From Methanosarcina thermophila TM-1 (GTDB lineage: Archaea > Halobacteriota > Methanosarcinia > Methanosarcinales > Methanosarcinaceae): a stretch of DNA of 64,000 nt. The notes beneath the pieces were generated by a model. It saw nothing but the letters and a program-made list of their open reading frames with translations, was not told the DNA's origin and searched no databases. Position numbers and translations under genes: made by a program. The stretch lies in assembly GCF_000969885.1 (NCBI RefSeq), contig NZ_CP009501.1, forward strand, positions 2,618,908 to 2,682,907, in the 5' to 3' direction. Shown piece after piece: positions 8,891 through 16,230 of this stretch (the stretch's first letter is position 1; the number at the start of each line of letters is the position of its first letter).

Positions 8891-8966
8891 GCTTGACCAC
8901 GCAGTCATGCTGATTTTTGATCAAACTTTTTTCCAAAAAGTTTGTGGTCAAGCAGTTTTTTGAAAA
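8891..8966 (+). terminator. nested inverted repeats after pyrH
   Basis: GCTTGACCAC at 8891-8900 is a perfect inverted repeat of GTGGTCAAGC at 8944-8953. Inside it, CAAACTTTTT at 8922-8931 pairs perfectly with AAAAAGTTTG at 8935-8944 around three bases. A T6 run follows. The alternative pairings share G8944. A terminator is likely. Confidence 0.65.
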
Positions 8967-9004
8967 GGCTTGCAGAAGACGAAAAGTTAAACATAGGGGT
9001 TCCG

Positions 9005-9111
9005 ACATACATTCCAATTAGATTCAGATAATGTACACTTCAATTAGCTTCTAACATACACTCCAATTAGATTCAGATATTTCAGATATACATCTCAATT
9101 AAGTTCTGATA
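9005..9111. repeat. four imperfect copies of a ~26-bp motif
   Basis: Copies start near 9005, 9031, 9054 and 9087. The common core is ACATACA(T/C)(T/C)(T/C)CAATTAG(A/C)TTC(A/T)GATA. They lie directly upstream of the secreted-protein gene, within its likely promoter or 5' leader, so they could be repeated binding sites. Confidence 0.65.
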
Positions 9112-9201
9112 ATTCCATGAATGGAAAACAGACCAGAATGCTGGTTTCGGTTTCCTGAGGTTTCTATCCTGAAGTTCCTTAAAAAAAGGAGGATTGGGGT
9201 C

Positions 9202-10374
9202 TTGAACCGGCTTGAAAAAAATAGTTTTTTTAAACAAAAAGATATTGTCCGCTTTTTCTCCGCGCTTTTATTTATGATCATTGTCTGCTCATGGATCAAT
9301 CCTGCTTTTGCAGCGGCAGGTGAGAAAGCCATTGGAGAGGAAAAGCAGGGAGGTGCAGTTATTACAGATTTTTTTTCGGATCATGAACTTGCGGATGCCA
9401 CAGTCCAGTTTGAAAAACCTCTTGAAAATGCCTCTCTTGTTTTTACTTTGAATTCGGGAAAGAAACTGCTTAAATCGGAAACTTTCCTCTTAGGTTCCGT
9501 GGAAAAAGGTCAGAAAGTTACGAAAGTCCTGTTTTGGGGAGTTGAGGAGGATTTTAGAGAAGACAGAGATTCTTATAAAGCACAGGTTTTTGTGAAAAAT
9601 GGTAGTGAAAACATGGATTCAAAAGAGCTCTCATTTTCCTACCGGAACCCAGCGCTCTTAAAGCTTAAGCTTGTGGATTTCTCGGCAGATTCCGAGAAGG
9701 CGTCCGTTTTGATGAGTCTTACCAATCCTGCCGGTTTTGGAAGTGTACAGCTACCTGAACCCGGTGTGGTAGATCTTGATCTGAAACTGCTTTCGGGAAC
9801 AGATGTGATATACTCTGAAAAACAGAAAAATATCCCTGTTATAAACACCTATTATAATGCAAGTTACTGGCCTTTCCTGCTGGAGAAAGGTAAAAACTAT
9901 ACTGCTCTTTTGAAAGTTCATTCCCACTCTCCTGACATTACCACAGCCTATAGATCAGATTTCATAGCCCAGGAAAAGGTAGAAATTCTTGATTTTGATA
10001 TCGATGTGGATGAATACGGAGCAAGTGTCACTATTGTCGGAAGATCCCAGGTGCCTTTTGACGGCATTGTAAGGTTCGTGCTGACATCTGAGAATGGAGA
10101 AGCGCAAGTTTTTGAAGAGACTGCAGATATCCTGACTGCGGGGAAGGAAGATACTATAGGAATAATCTGGCAGGGAATCCCGAAGGGGGATTATAATGTG
10201 AAGATTTATGTGCTCAACCTCGAAGGAGAAATTCTGGACAGCCATGAGACGGTTCTCAGGGTTTTTGAGTCCGTCCCCGAAGCAAACCCAGTCGAGGAAT
10301 CCCCAGGTACTGGCTTTCTCGCAGCCATGGGAATTATCCTCTGCGCTGGAGTTCTTTCTGGTAGGAAAAAGTAA
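9202..10374 (+). CDS. secreted, C-terminally anchored protein of unknown function
   Basis: The start is placed at TTG 9202 because GGAGG lies at 9188-9192, nine bases upstream. An in-frame ATG at 9121 (27 codons earlier) has no ribosome site. From the TTG the product is about 390 residues. A signal peptide hydrophobic core (FFSALLFMIIVCSWINPAFA) precedes an extracellular part of about 330 residues with Ig-like beta-strand character (repeated 'F.L...G..V' and 'Y.V.IYV.N..G'). The C-terminus is TGFLAAMGIILCAGVLSG followed by RKK, a membrane anchor that could be processed by an archaeosortase-type enzyme. An ABC transporter pair of the MacB/FtsX type follows on the same strand 160 bases later, suggesting a functional link. 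No family recognised. Confidence 0.8.
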   Translation: MNRLEKNSFFKQKDIVRFFSALLFMIIVCSWINPAFAAAGEKAIGEEKQGGAVITDFFSDHELADATVQFEKPLENASLVFTLNSGKKLLKSETFLLGSVEKGQKVTKVLFWGVEEDFREDRDSYKAQVFVKNGSENMDSKELSFSYRNPALLKLKLVDFSADSEKASVLMSLTNPAGFGSVQLPEPGVVDLDLKLLSGTDVIYSEKQKNIPVINTYYNASYWPFLLEKGKNYTALLKVHSHSPDITTAYRSDFIAQEKVEILDFDIDVDEYGASVTIVGRSQVPFDGIVRFVLTSENGEAQVFEETADILTAGKEDTIGIIWQGIPKGDYNVKIYVLNLEGEILDSHETVLRVFESVPEANPVEESPGTGFLAAMGIILCAGVLSGRKK

Positions 10375-10533
10375 GCAAGAAATTTTAAAAAAGAGAGAAA
10401 AAGCTTGAGAGTTTTAGAAATTATTGGGACCCTGAAAACCTCGTAAACACTGGAAATTCTGAGAATTTTAAGAATTTAAGAAATTTAAAAGCTATGAAAG
10501 TTTAAAACTGTAAAACTCAAACACAGGATCATC

Positions 10534-11649
10534 ATGTTTGACCTCATTATTCGAAATATAATGAACAGGAAGGTCAGGAGCGGGCTGACAGTTTGCGGGA
10601 TTGCCCTCGGGATATTTGCAGTTATCGTTATGGGGGCAATGTCCGAAAATTTCCACCAGACCTTTGAGCGTTCCATGAGTGTGACTAGCGATAAAATCCG
10701 CGTCTTTGCCGAAAGCGGAGTCTTCGGAGGCGGACTTACGGATGATAAAGTAAGCGATGTACTCCGGGTTGCAGGTGTAAAAGATGCTTATGGGCTTTTA
10801 ATGACCACTTTCGATGAGGATAAAATGGGAATGACCGGAAAGCAGATCCTGGGTATACCTCCAGAGAAATCCAGTGTTGCCCTTTATCCCGTAGAATTGA
10901 AGGCGGGACGTTTCCTCAATCCCGGGGATTCATACAATGTTGTTGTCGGAAACAACATACAGAGGGAATATAAGCTCCAGATAGGGAGCAAGTTTGAGAT
11001 CCATGATAAATATTTTACGGTTGTAGGAATCCTGGATTACACTGGCTCGATTTTTGACAATGCGGTAATTATACCCCTCGAGACTGCGCAGGACCTCTAT
11101 AATGTAGGCGATTCGGTTTCCTATATCTTCGCAGTGCCTGATGAACGGGTAGATGCCGAAATACTCTCCAAGCGCATAGAATTTAGCGTTAAAGGCACAA
11201 GCACCCTTTCTCCGGGCGAACTTGAAGTGCAGGCAAGGGAATCTTTTATGATTTTTAGCGTAATCACTATCAGCTCAGGTCTCCTTGCAGCAATCATAGG
11301 CGGGCTTTGTGTAATGAATACAATGCTCATGTCCGTTGCCGAAAGGACAAGGGAATTCGGGATTTTGAAAGCCATTGGAGCCGAGACCAGGGATATTTTG
11401 CTTCTTACCCTCGGGGAAGCCTCTGTTATGGGTCTCCTCGGCGGAATCCTTGGAATTCTTGTAGGCACAGGGGCTGTTTATCTCATGAATTCCTGGCTTG
11501 CAAATACAAGGATTGTACTCTTCCTGATAACGCCCAGGCTTCTTATAATTGCCATGCTGTTTGCCTTGCTAATAGGGGCTCTTTCAGGGCTTTATCCTGC
11601 ATACAGGGCTTCAAAAATGAGTCCTATGGAGGCTTTGAAGCATGCTTGA
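10534..11649 (+). CDS. MacB/FtsX-type ABC transporter permease
   Basis: A 371-residue membrane protein with the four-helix MacB/FtsX layout: one N-terminal TM (VRSGLTVCGIALGIFAVIVM, about 15-35), a large extracytoplasmic domain of about 190 residues, and three C-terminal TMs (about 235-260, 290-320, 330-355). The conserved cytoplasmic loop AERTREFGILKAIGA, which contacts the ATPase, is intact. Members use ATP hydrolysis for mechanical work on extracytoplasmic substrates such as lipoproteins, peptides or hydrolases. The ATPase gene overlaps its 3' end by 8 bases. The upstream secreted protein may be the substrate or an accessory. Confidence 0.92.
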   Translation: MFDLIIRNIMNRKVRSGLTVCGIALGIFAVIVMGAMSENFHQTFERSMSVTSDKIRVFAESGVFGGGLTDDKVSDVLRVAGVKDAYGLLMTTFDEDKMGMTGKQILGIPPEKSSVALYPVELKAGRFLNPGDSYNVVVGNNIQREYKLQIGSKFEIHDKYFTVVGILDYTGSIFDNAVIIPLETAQDLYNVGDSVSYIFAVPDERVDAEILSKRIEFSVKGTSTLSPGELEVQARESFMIFSVITISSGLLAAIIGGLCVMNTMLMSVAERTREFGILKAIGAETRDILLLTLGEASVMGLLGGILGILVGTGAVYLMNSWLANTRIVLFLITPRLLIIAMLFALLIGALSGLYPAYRASKMSPMEALKHA

Positions 11650-12406
11650 AGTGGTAACTGAATTAAAAAGGTTTAAAGTTCCAAAAGAGCCAGGGAAAGA
11701 GGTTGATAAGAAAGATTGGATAAATAAAGATCAGAGAGTCATACTGCAGGTTGAAAACCTTTCCAAAACCTATTATCAGGGCAAAATCCCTGTCAACGCC
11801 CTTCGCTGCGCCAGTATAACCGTGAGAAAAGGAGAATTGCTTGCGATAATGGGTCCCTCGGGCTCCGGAAAATCCACTCTTCTTGCCCTTATAGGCACAC
11901 TTGAAAAAGCTACTGAAGGCAGAGTTATTCTTGATGGCATAGACCTCACAGCTGTGCCTGAAAAACTGCTTCCCCGCGTGAGAAGGGAAAAAATAGGTTT
12001 TGTCTTCCAGCACTATAACCTCATTCCAACCCTTTCTGCGCTTGAAAATGTTGAACTCTCCCTGCGCTTTTCCAGAGTGCCGAAAAAAGAAAGGGAAGAA
12101 AGAGCAAAGGCGCTTCTTGAAGAGCTTGGTCTTGGAGACCGCCTTTCCCATAAGCCATCGGAATTATCTGGAGGAGAACAGCAGAGAGTTTCTATTGCCA
12201 GGGCACTTGCGAATAAGCCTGCTGTCATCCTGGCTGATGAACCTACAGGTGAAGTGGACAGCAAGACCAGGGACTCGATTGTGCGGATCTTTAAAGAATT
12301 GAGCGAAAAAGGGCAGACAATTCTTGTTGTGACACATGACCCAGAGGTAGCAAAAGAATGTTCGAGAGTGCTAAAGATTACGGATGGGATTATTAAAGAT
12401 AATTAA
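11642..12406 (+). CDS. MacB/LolD-type ABC transporter ATPase
   Basis: A 254-residue ATPase of the LolD/MacB subfamily. Walker A GPSGSGKST is at 71-79, the signature LSGGEQQ at 175-181, Walker B with its glutamate (VILADE) at 195-200, and the H-loop VVTHDPE near 228-234. The first 35 residues form a lysine-rich extension before the usual start of the fold. Its start lies inside the end of the permease gene, so translation is probably coupled, and the two would form the working transporter at the membrane. Confidence 0.95.
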   Translation: MLEVVTELKRFKVPKEPGKEVDKKDWINKDQRVILQVENLSKTYYQGKIPVNALRCASITVRKGELLAIMGPSGSGKSTLLALIGTLEKATEGRVILDGIDLTAVPEKLLPRVRREKIGFVFQHYNLIPTLSALENVELSLRFSRVPKKEREERAKALLEELGLGDRLSHKPSELSGGEQQRVSIARALANKPAVILADEPTGEVDSKTRDSIVRIFKELSEKGQTILVVTHDPEVAKECSRVLKITDGIIKDN

Positions 12407-12493
12407 AGTCATTGAAAAAGTGGCTGGATACTGAAAAAGTGACCGAAAAATGGAATAAAAATAAAAGAAATGTGTAAAAACCAAAATTTTTTC

Positions 12494-13417
12494 TCAAATT
12501 TCTCCAAGCTCCCAGCCAAGATGCTCTTTTATAACAGTATATGCCATTGCAGGCGGGATGATTCCTATATCGGTTACGATCATATCTATATATTCGGCAG
12601 GTGTGAAGTCAAAAGCCGGATTTCTTACCTGCACGTGAGGCAGCTCTTTCAGGATTGCCGGGTCTATGATCTCTTCTGCGTCCCTTTCTTCGATCTCTAT
12701 GGGGTTTCCGACAATAGTGCTCGGGCTAAACTTGAAGGTCTCGGCAGCGACCATAAAACTTTTCCGGGCTTCATGGGCGGCAAGGGCAAGCTGGGAAGTT
12801 CCGATCTTATTTACCAGGGCGCCGTTAGCTGCAATGGCGTCAGCCCCGACAATGACTTTATCCACGTCTTTCATGTAGTAGCGCACTGCGGAATCTACAA
12901 TCAGGGTTGTAGGAATTCCGAAATCGTTGAGATGCCGGATTGTCAGTATGCCCTGGCATCTGGGACGGCTTTCTGTGGAATATACCGAGATGTCTTTTCC
13001 GCTTTCAAAGGCTGTCGTGATAATAGAAAGAGCAGCATGGGAGTTACAATGGGTCATGATAACGTCCCCGTCCTGGATTCTTCTTGACCCGATTTTCCCA
13101 ATTTTTTCAAGAGCCCTGTCAGCTCTTTCAATAAAAAGGTTTGCATTTTTAATGATTTCCTGCCTTGCGTCCTCCACATTATCCGAAGAGTACTTTGAAG
13201 CGAGTTTTACGGCATTGGGAAGGGAGACAGCGGTCGGGCGGGTACTTATTAGAAGATCCGAAACCTCCTTTATTTTGGCACTGAATTCTTCCATTGAGGT
13301 TACTTCCAGCTCTGCGGCATAGTCCCTTATAGCCTCAGCAGCAGCCTTCGCAATCCTGCCTGCACCCCGGATTTCCATTGTCCGGATTTTTTCTGCGGTT
13401 TCCTTAACTTTCTGCAT
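12494..13417 (-). CDS. ribose-1,5-bisphosphate isomerase
   Basis: A 307-residue member of the eIF2B-alpha-like isomerase family. It converts ribose 1,5-bisphosphate to ribulose 1,5-bisphosphate in the archaeal AMP pathway that feeds type III RuBisCO. The catalytic pair is visible as C124 in THCNSHA and D193 in VGADAIAANG; both are nine residues earlier than the published C133/D202 of the Thermococcus enzyme. RGAGRIA near the N-terminus and TRPTAVSLPN are also typical, and separate it from methylthioribose-1-phosphate isomerase. It is convergent with the ABC ATPase gene, with 87 bases between, and no other AMP-pathway gene is nearby. Confidence 0.9.
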   Translation of the reverse strand: MQKVKETAEKIRTMEIRGAGRIAKAAAEAIRDYAAELEVTSMEEFSAKIKEVSDLLISTRPTAVSLPNAVKLASKYSSDNVEDARQEIIKNANLFIERADRALEKIGKIGSRRIQDGDVIMTHCNSHAALSIITTAFESGKDISVYSTESRPRCQGILTIRHLNDFGIPTTLIVDSAVRYYMKDVDKVIVGADAIAANGALVNKIGTSQLALAAHEARKSFMVAAETFKFSPSTIVGNPIEIEERDAEEIIDPAILKELPHVQVRNPAFDFTPAEYIDMIVTDIGIIPPAMAYTVIKEHLGWELGEI

Positions 13418-13488
13418 GGTATAAAGGATAGCGAGAGTGCAATTTATAACTATCTTCTACCTGTTCTGTACCCTGCCCTGATAGAAGT

Positions 13489-14277
13489 TCAAATTTCGGT
13501 TATTCTCTGAGAGATGTTTTTGTAGTAAGCAAAAAGGTCTTCTCCCCATTGGAGGGCAACCGGGTCGAAGCACAGGACATCTTCTTTATGGTCGAAAGTG
13601 CCGTCAGAAAAAGGCAGGGTAAGAGAAAGAAACCTGTCAGTAACTACATAGGAGAGTTCTATTTTGCCATCACAGACGTAAAAACTCGCGTTTTCGAACT
13701 TAAGGAACTCACTTAGCTCGGTCCCGTACTCCATTTTTGTTCTTTCATAGACCGGGCGGGTTACAAGGATGGAAATCTCAGCTCCCCTCTTTGCGAAAGT
13801 AAGGAAAAGAGATGGATAAAGAGGATGAAAAATAGAGGCAATGCCTTTTATTTTTTTTGATTTCCTAAGGTTTTCTACAAATTCCCTGTGAGGCTCAAAC
13901 AGGCGTGTCCTGTCAGGAGGTTCGGAAAATGTGCAGTTAGCCAGTTCTCCTATCCGTTTCCGCAAAGGATCGGGTATGGACTCAACTGCATGATTTGCCC
14001 AGTATTCATATTTACTTCCGAAAACGGTCAGGACATCAATCATTGGTTGCATTTTGCCAGCTACCGCTATCCCTAGAGGAGACAGGCTGTAAACATCGCC
14101 TGACTTTAAAACCAGAGAGTTTTCCCTCAGTTTTTTCAATTGAGGAAGAATTGCCACCAGACCCACATTCAAGCTTTCTTTGATCTCTGAGATTGATTTT
14201 GGTCCATCCTTCAAAAATAAAATAAGATTTTTCCTTTTTTCGGAGAGAAAAATCAATTCCAGGAGCTGGCTGTTCAT
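13489..14277 (-). CDS. FilR1/DUF1724-type winged-helix regulator
   Basis: A 262-residue transcriptional regulator. The N-terminal winged helix (about 8-70: KRKNLILFLKDGPKSISEI, then a recognition helix and LSPLGIAVAG) is of the ArsR-like type. Residues 110-260 form the FilR1/DUF1724 effector domain (IFHPLYPSLFLTFAKRGAEI, LSLTLPFSDGTFD). Methanosarcina uses this family, including the Msr regulators of methyltransferase genes, to control methylotrophic and methanogenic functions. The target here is unknown. A long upstream intergenic region with a candidate small RNA separates it from the plus-strand FmdE-like gene. Confidence 0.85.
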   Translation of the reverse strand: MNSQLLELIFLSEKRKNLILFLKDGPKSISEIKESLNVGLVAILPQLKKLRENSLVLKSGDVYSLSPLGIAVAGKMQPMIDVLTVFGSKYEYWANHAVESIPDPLRKRIGELANCTFSEPPDRTRLFEPHREFVENLRKSKKIKGIASIFHPLYPSLFLTFAKRGAEISILVTRPVYERTKMEYGTELSEFLKFENASFYVCDGKIELSYVVTDRFLSLTLPFSDGTFDHKEDVLCFDPVALQWGEDLFAYYKNISQRITEI

Positions 14278-14556
14278 GTTTTTGTTATATATGAGCTACT
14301 TAATAAATATCTTCCTCATTATGTAGATGTAATTATATTGAAAACTGAACTATTAACAGCCTGCCAAAGGCTTAAAATAAACGTTTGATTAATGCCAAAT
14401 TCTCAATTTTTTTGTACTGAATTAAATATATTAGAGATTATTAAAAATGTTGAGTATAGAAAATACATAATGTACAAATTATACTCTCATTCCAATAAAT
14501 TGAGTTTTGAGACGGCTAAATAATTTAATGCGAGGCAAATTTCAAAGTCGTATAGG

Positions 14557-14563
14557 TTATATA
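14557..14563 (+). promoter_or_regulatory. TATA box for the candidate small RNA
   Basis: TTATATA lies 26-32 bases upstream of the first stem of the structured region, the usual archaeal TATA-to-start distance. It sits inside a short dyad, TATAG at 14551 and CTATA about 11 bases on. Confidence 0.5.
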
Positions 14564-14584
14564 CGTCTATAACATAAAGAGGAA

Positions 14585-14700
14585 GTCAACGATTAAGAGT
14601 TAAGGGGTTTTTCTCTTAGTCGTAGGGGTTGAATCACGCGATTGGGAGCCTATCAGAGGTGGCAAAAAGGCTCCCAATTATCACAACTATTTTTGAAGAA
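14585..14700 (+). ncRNA. candidate small RNA with two strong hairpins
   Basis: Stem 1 pairs ACGATTAAGAG (14589-14599) with CTCTTAGTCGT (14613-14623), 11 pairs with one G-U; the loop contains GGGG. Stem 2 pairs ATTGGGAGCCT (14641-14651) with AGGCTCCCAAT (14668-14678), 11 perfect pairs, with an AGAGGTGG stretch in the loop. A T5 run follows at about 14690, and a T7 run near 14736 offers an alternative 3' end. No open frame covers the stems. It could be an independent regulatory RNA or, less likely, the leader of a gene starting several hundred bases downstream. Confidence 0.6.
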
Positions 14701-14786
14701 TCACATGTACAGGTAAGCTATTGTTCTTAAGGACTTTTTTTCACTTATATACTGGACAGGACAGATTATTGATTATTTTACTATAT

Positions 14787-14826
14787 AAAGTAAACTGAAT
14801 CACGTTAAAGTAAACTGACTCACGTA
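14787..14826. repeat. 20-bp tandem duplication
   Basis: AAAGTAAACTGAATCACGTT and AAAGTAAACTGACTCACGTA are adjacent and differ at two positions. They lie between the candidate small RNA and the FmdE-like gene. Confidence 0.7.
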
Positions 14827-14905
14827 CGTCGCTCATAACTGAAAAAGTTAAGTTTTACCTGCATTTCTCTATAAATAAGTATCCAGGCACATTGGAAAAT
14901 TCTGA

Positions 14906-14947
14906 GATAAGGTTAATTAAATCTGAGTTGAGGTTAACTAAATCTGA
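14906..14947. repeat. 21-bp tandem duplication
   Basis: Two adjacent copies of G(A/T)T(A/G)AGGTTAA(T/C)TAAATCTGA with three differences. Together with the 20-bp duplication upstream they fill much of the intergenic region before the FmdE-like gene; the remainder up to 15122 shows nothing recognisable. Confidence 0.6.
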
Positions 14948-15122
14948 GCCTCGAAGACAAGTTTTTCTTATTACGAGAAAATGTTTTTGTAACATTAATT
15001 GAATAAAAAATCTATAAATAGTATCTGGATTATATGAAATTATTTAACCAAAGTTAATCACTTCCGTATGAGTCTAAATGAAAATTTAATGGAATAGGAA
15101 CAAAGAATCAGGAGTCAAAAAG

Positions 15123-15707
15123 TTGAATTTCGATACCGCAGTACAATTTCATGGACATGTTTGCCCCGGGCTCTCCATTGGCTACAGGGTAGCAGTACTT
15201 GCCGCTGAACGCTTCAAAGATCGAAGCAAAGATGAAGAGCTTGTCGCAATTGTAGAAAACCGGTCCTGTGCCGTGGATGCGATTCAGGCAATTAACGGCT
15301 GCACCTGTGGGAAAGGGAACCTTATTTTCAAGGATCACGGGAAACATGTTTACACGTACTTCAAAAGGGGCGATAACAAAGCCCTGAGGATTTCTCTGAA
15401 ACCCGATGCTCTCCCTCAGGACGAAAAGCATATTGCACTCTTTGCAAAGCTTAGAGCTGGTACTGCCAGCTCTGAGGAGGAAAAAGAGTTTAGAGAATCT
15501 CACAACGCAAAAAGCCAGAGAATCCTGGAAATGCCAGAAGAAGAGCTTTTCTGGGTCAGAGAAGTGGAAATCGAACCGCCTGAAAAAGCTATAATTTACC
15601 CAACCCTTATCTGCAGTAAATGCGGGGAAGGTTTTATGGAACCTCTGGGCAGGATAAGAGATGGGGAAATAGTTTGTATTCCCTGTTTTGAGGCAAAAGA
15701 TGAGTGA
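15123..15707 (+). CDS. FmdE-family protein with C-terminal zinc ribbon
   Basis: A 194-residue FmdE-family protein. The N-terminal domain has the family signature FHGHVCPGLSIGYR (His and Cys near residues 9-14) and the second conserved block AINGCTCGKGNL. The C-terminal 35 residues are a zinc ribbon, CSKCGEGF and later CIPC. FmdE was found in tungsten/molybdenum formylmethanofuran dehydrogenase operons; many homologues lie elsewhere and are thought to handle metals or metal cofactors. The start is TTG at 15123, supported by GGAG ending nine bases upstream. The last 8 bases overlap the TrmO gene, so they are probably co-translated. Confidence 0.88.
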   Translation: MNFDTAVQFHGHVCPGLSIGYRVAVLAAERFKDRSKDEELVAIVENRSCAVDAIQAINGCTCGKGNLIFKDHGKHVYTYFKRGDNKALRISLKPDALPQDEKHIALFAKLRAGTASSEEEKEFRESHNAKSQRILEMPEEELFWVREVEIEPPEKAIIYPTLICSKCGEGFMEPLGRIRDGEIVCIPCFEAKDE

Positions 15708-16164
15708 AAATCCAGAAGCATCAGAAGTAATTGAAATGATGCCTATAGGCTATGTAGAAAACGACTACCTTGAACCTGTATACAATGAAGAGGTTTACAA
15801 TAAAGTCTCAAAGGTAATCCTCAGGGAGAAATTTACAGATGGGCTTTACAGGATTGAGGACTTTGAAAAACTGTACATCCTCTTCTACTTCAGTAAATCG
15901 AAAGGATACAAACTCATCCACCGCCGCCGTTACGACGGGGAGATTTCAGGAGTTTTTGCCAGCCGAAGCCCCTACCGCCCTAACGGCATAGGGCTTACGC
16001 TGGTAGAGCTTTTGAAGGTGGAAGGTAACGTTATACATGTAAAAGGGCTTGATGCAATTAACGGGACACCTGTGCTTGACATCAAGCCTTACATAAAAGA
16101 AACTGAAGAAGATGAGGAAGAAAAGACTGAAAAAGAGCCGAGAATTAGTACAGAAAATCAATAA
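15700..16164 (+). CDS. trmO: TrmO-type tRNA (t6A37) N6-methyltransferase
   Basis: A 154-residue UPF0066/TrmO protein, which methylates N6-threonylcarbamoyladenosine at position 37 of some tRNAs using S-adenosylmethionine. The family core is clear: MPIGYVEN at the start of the fold, GVFASRSPYRPNGIGLTLVEL in the middle, and GLDAINGTPVLDIKPYI near the C-terminus, followed by an acidic tail (EETEEDEEEK). A longer frame begins at TTG 15688, but ATG 15700 overlaps the preceding stop in the usual coupled arrangement. The pairing with an FmdE-like gene gives no clear functional hint. Confidence 0.9.
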   Translation: MSENPEASEVIEMMPIGYVENDYLEPVYNEEVYNKVSKVILREKFTDGLYRIEDFEKLYILFYFSKSKGYKLIHRRRYDGEISGVFASRSPYRPNGIGLTLVELLKVEGNVIHVKGLDAINGTPVLDIKPYIKETEEDEEEKTEKEPRISTENQ

Positions 16165-16230
16165 AATTGGAAAATAAAAGGTTTTTTTCTAAATAAAAAA
16201 GAAAAGAGGATTGCCCCCTTTCCAAATTCA

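Noticed and set aside
12470-13087. 205-residue plus-strand frame
   Set aside because: Antisense to ribose-1,5-bisphosphate isomerase, whose catalytic residues are all present.
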